Source of the DNA: Victivallales bacterium Lenti_02
GTDB lineage: Bacteria; Verrucomicrobiota; Lentisphaeria; Oligosphaerales; Lenti-02
Assembly: GCA_001603055.1 (NCBI GenBank)
Contig: LVAZ01000255.1
Location: 1-14,853 of the forward strand
Reading direction: 5' to 3'
DNA: 14,853 nt
The notes beneath the pieces are model-generated. The model worked only from the letters and a program-made list of their open reading frames with translations, searched no databases and had not been told where the DNA came from. Each line of letters starts with the position of its first letter. Position 1 is the first letter of the stretch. The position numbers and the translations under genes were made by a program. Below are positions 13,548 to 14,853 of this stretch, piece by piece.

Positions 13548-13881
13548 CCGGAACTCACCTGTGCAAGCACCAAGCTCGCGCAAGTTGAACTCGTTGATTT
13601 TCAGGGTGCAGAGTTCCAGGAAGCGTGTGTTCAGGGCATTTTCCGTGACTGCGCCGGAACCCGTGCCTATCTTTCGTGTGGAGCGGTCGCGTCTCGCGAC
13701 CACCCGTCCCGCGCCATGCCTACCTTTACGGGTTGGCCGGGGCGTTCCCGGCGCTGCGCGCCGTGGCCGCTCCACGCGCCTGATCTGGCGTCTTGCTTGC
13801 GTACTCCGGCGACTTCTGGTTGACCGGCCCCGCCCGGCGGCTATTTTTCCGGACGTGCCCGCGAACGGCAAAGGAACCGCC
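13548..13881. repeat. Gene-free stretch with REP-like inverted repeats
   Basis: These 334 bases contain no credible gene. The strongest structure is an inverted repeat, CGTGTGGAGCGGTC at 13675-13688 with GGCCGCTCCACGCG at 13765-13778, whose two mispaired positions are G-U compatible. Inside it lie a 7-bp stem GGTCGCG/CGCGACC (13685-13701) and CCGGG/CCCGG near 13738-13752. A separate pair GGAACTC (13550-13556) and GAGTTCC (13611-13617) begins just after the preceding stop and could be part of a 3'-end structure. An AAAGGA ribosome-binding site lies at the right edge, before 13882. The open frame from 13561 into the next gene is repeat-derived. Confidence 0.65.
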
Positions 13882-14370
13882 ATGCCCATCTTCGAGTATC
13901 TCTGCCAGGACTGCAACCGCATCTACAGCTTCCTGGTCAAGTCCCCCGCCGCCGCCCGGGAACCCGTCTGCCCCGTCTGCGGCGCCGCCGGCCTGCGCAA
14001 GCTGATCTCGAAATTCGCCATCGCCGGCGCCGAACGCAAATCGAAATCCGCCGCCCCGGCCGCGCCCGGCGGCGACGGCGACGCCCTCGACGATCCCCGC
14101 GTCGAGCGCGAAATGATGAAGCTCATGAGCGCGGCCGAGGGCATCGACGAGAGCGACCCCCGCCAGCTCGGCCGCCTCATGCGCCGCATGGGCGAAATCA
14201 CCGGCGAGCCCATCGAGGGCGAGATGGCCGAGGCCGTCCGCCGCCTCGAAGCCGGCGAGGACCCCGAAAAGATCGAGGAGGACATGGGCGACCTCTTCGG
14301 CGACGAGGGCGCGGCACCCGGCGCCGGGGGCGGTGCCCCCACCTACGACGGCGGACTCTACGACCTCTGA
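13882..14370 (+). CDS. FmdB-type zinc-ribbon protein with acidic C-terminal extension
   Basis: A 162-aa protein. It starts with the family sequence MPIFEYLCQDCNRIYSFLV and has two CxxC knuckles, C8-C11 and C30-C33, that should hold one zinc; RKLISKFA follows as in FmdB relatives. After a basic/Ala linker comes an acidic helical tail (about 70-143) including DPRVEREMMKLMSAAEG, LGRLMRRMGEITGEP and EAGEDPEKIEEDMGDLFG, then a Gly-rich end. Classical FmdB proteins are near 70-110 aa, so this is a long member; similar tails exist in some anaerobes as I recall. FmdB was described as a putative regulator of formamidase genes, but the general role is unknown. The ATG at 13882 matches the family start and has AAAGGA upstream. 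The methyltransferase gene follows 24 nt later. Confidence 0.88.
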   Translation: MPIFEYLCQDCNRIYSFLVKSPAAAREPVCPVCGAAGLRKLISKFAIAGAERKSKSAAPAAPGGDGDALDDPRVEREMMKLMSAAEGIDESDPRQLGRLMRRMGEITGEPIEGEMAEAVRRLEAGEDPEKIEEDMGDLFGDEGAAPGAGGGAPTYDGGLYDL

Positions 14371-14394
14371 GCAAGCTGCGGAAAGAGATTCGTC

Positions 14395-14853
14395 ATGGCC
14401 TCGACCTGGCTCGCCTACAATGAACTGGCCTGGACCGAAGACCTGCTCGCCGATCCGGCGGAATGCGCGGAGGAGGCCGGGTTCTACGTGGACCAAATCC
14501 GGCAAGCCGCGCCGGAGCCCCCCCGCACCCTGCTGCATCTGGGCTGCGGCGCCGGCGGTCTGGACCACGTCTTCAAACGGCATTTCACGGTCACCGGCGT
14601 GGACCTGAGTCTCGGCATGCTGGCCAAGGCCCGCGCCGCCCATCCCGCCATCGAGTACCGGGAAGACGACATGCGGACCCTCCGCCTGAACCGCCGGTTC
14701 GATGCCGTGGCCATTCCGGACAGCATCGACTACATGGTGTCCGAGGAGGACCTCCGGCAAGCCTTCCGGACCGCCGCCGAGCACCTCGCGCCCGGCGGCG
14801 TCCTCCTGGTCGTCGCCAAAACCGCCGAATCCTTCCGGAACAACAATTTCGCC
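14395..14853 (+). CDS. Class I SAM-dependent methyltransferase, N-terminal part
   Basis: The frame is open from ATG 14395 to the window edge (153 codons), so the C-terminus is missing. Methyltransferase motif I is clear, LLHLGCGAGGLDHVF (residues 46-60), with the acidic residue ending strand 2 in VTGVDLSLGMLAKAR (D70). Then come EYREDDMRTLRL, a motif II-like strand FDAVAIPDSIDYM, and a motif III-like AAEHLAPGGVLLVVAKT. The N-terminal WLAYNELAWTEDLLADP resembles small-molecule methyltransferases of the Methyltransf_11/25 type that begin with a Y-x-x-LAW segment. The substrate cannot be predicted. GGAAAGA lies upstream, and the 24-nt gap suggests co-transcription with the FmdB-like gene. Confidence 0.88.
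   Translation, partial: MASTWLAYNELAWTEDLLADPAECAEEAGFYVDQIRQAAPEPPRTLLHLGCGAGGLDHVFKRHFTVTGVDLSLGMLAKARAAHPAIEYREDDMRTLRLNRRFDAVAIPDSIDYMVSEEDLRQAFRTAAEHLAPGGVLLVVAKTAESFRNNNFA

Noticed and set aside
13561..13881. An N-terminal extension of the FmdB-like gene, or a separate small gene
   Set aside because: The translation comes from palindromic repeat DNA. The FmdB family begins at MPIFEY, which has its own ribosome-binding site.

Overview
The window is GC-rich (roughly two thirds G+C by eye), densely coding DNA from a diderm bacterium. Three lipobox lipoproteins, an LpoB-type PBP activator, a PBP2 and BatA/VWA membrane proteins all point to a Gram-negative envelope. The formylglycine-generating-enzyme-like gene, the DUF58/BatA/VWA operon and the repeat-rich intergenic regions would suit a PVC-type lineage (Lentisphaerota, Kiritimatiellota or Verrucomicrobiota). 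That placement is inference; no rRNA, tRNA or marker gene is present to settle it.

Layout, left to right. Positions 1-536 (+) hold the C-terminal part of an FGE-sulfatase-domain protein. It converges on a long run of minus-strand genes. Read in the direction of transcription (right to left), the run has three blocks. (a) 12923 to 10527: three lipoproteins, namely a COG3014-like repeat lipoprotein, a YcfL-like (DUF1425) protein and LpoB. (b) 9983 to 2335: DUF58 protein, BatA/VWA protein, a second VWA protein with a glutamine-amidotransferase-like domain, an MreD-like membrane protein and PBP2 (MrdA). These are joined by gaps of 27, -4, 11 and 7 nt, so they are probably one transcript. (c) 2221 to 604: a conserved protein of unknown function and a purine-nucleoside-phosphorylase-like protein that has lost most recognisable active-site residues. 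A divergent promoter region near 12924-13085 separates the lipoprotein operon from plus-strand genes: a flavin split-barrel (PPOX-like) protein, an FmdB-type zinc-ribbon protein with a long acidic tail, and the start of a class I methyltransferase that runs off the window.

The theme of the centre is envelope and cell-wall building. PBP2 and an MreD-like protein (elongation machinery) share a transcript with VWA/BatA proteins, and a PBP-activator lipoprotein set lies just upstream. The usual partners are missing here: no MoxR ATPase beside DUF58, no MreB or MreC before MreD, and no RodA after PBP2.

Two gene-free stretches exceed 300 bases. Positions 9984-10526 are a nested mosaic of palindromes and inverted repeats, and one hairpin module shows a compensatory base-pair change. 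Positions 13548-13881 contain a REP-like inverted repeat. No CRISPR array, tRNA, rRNA or transposase gene was seen.
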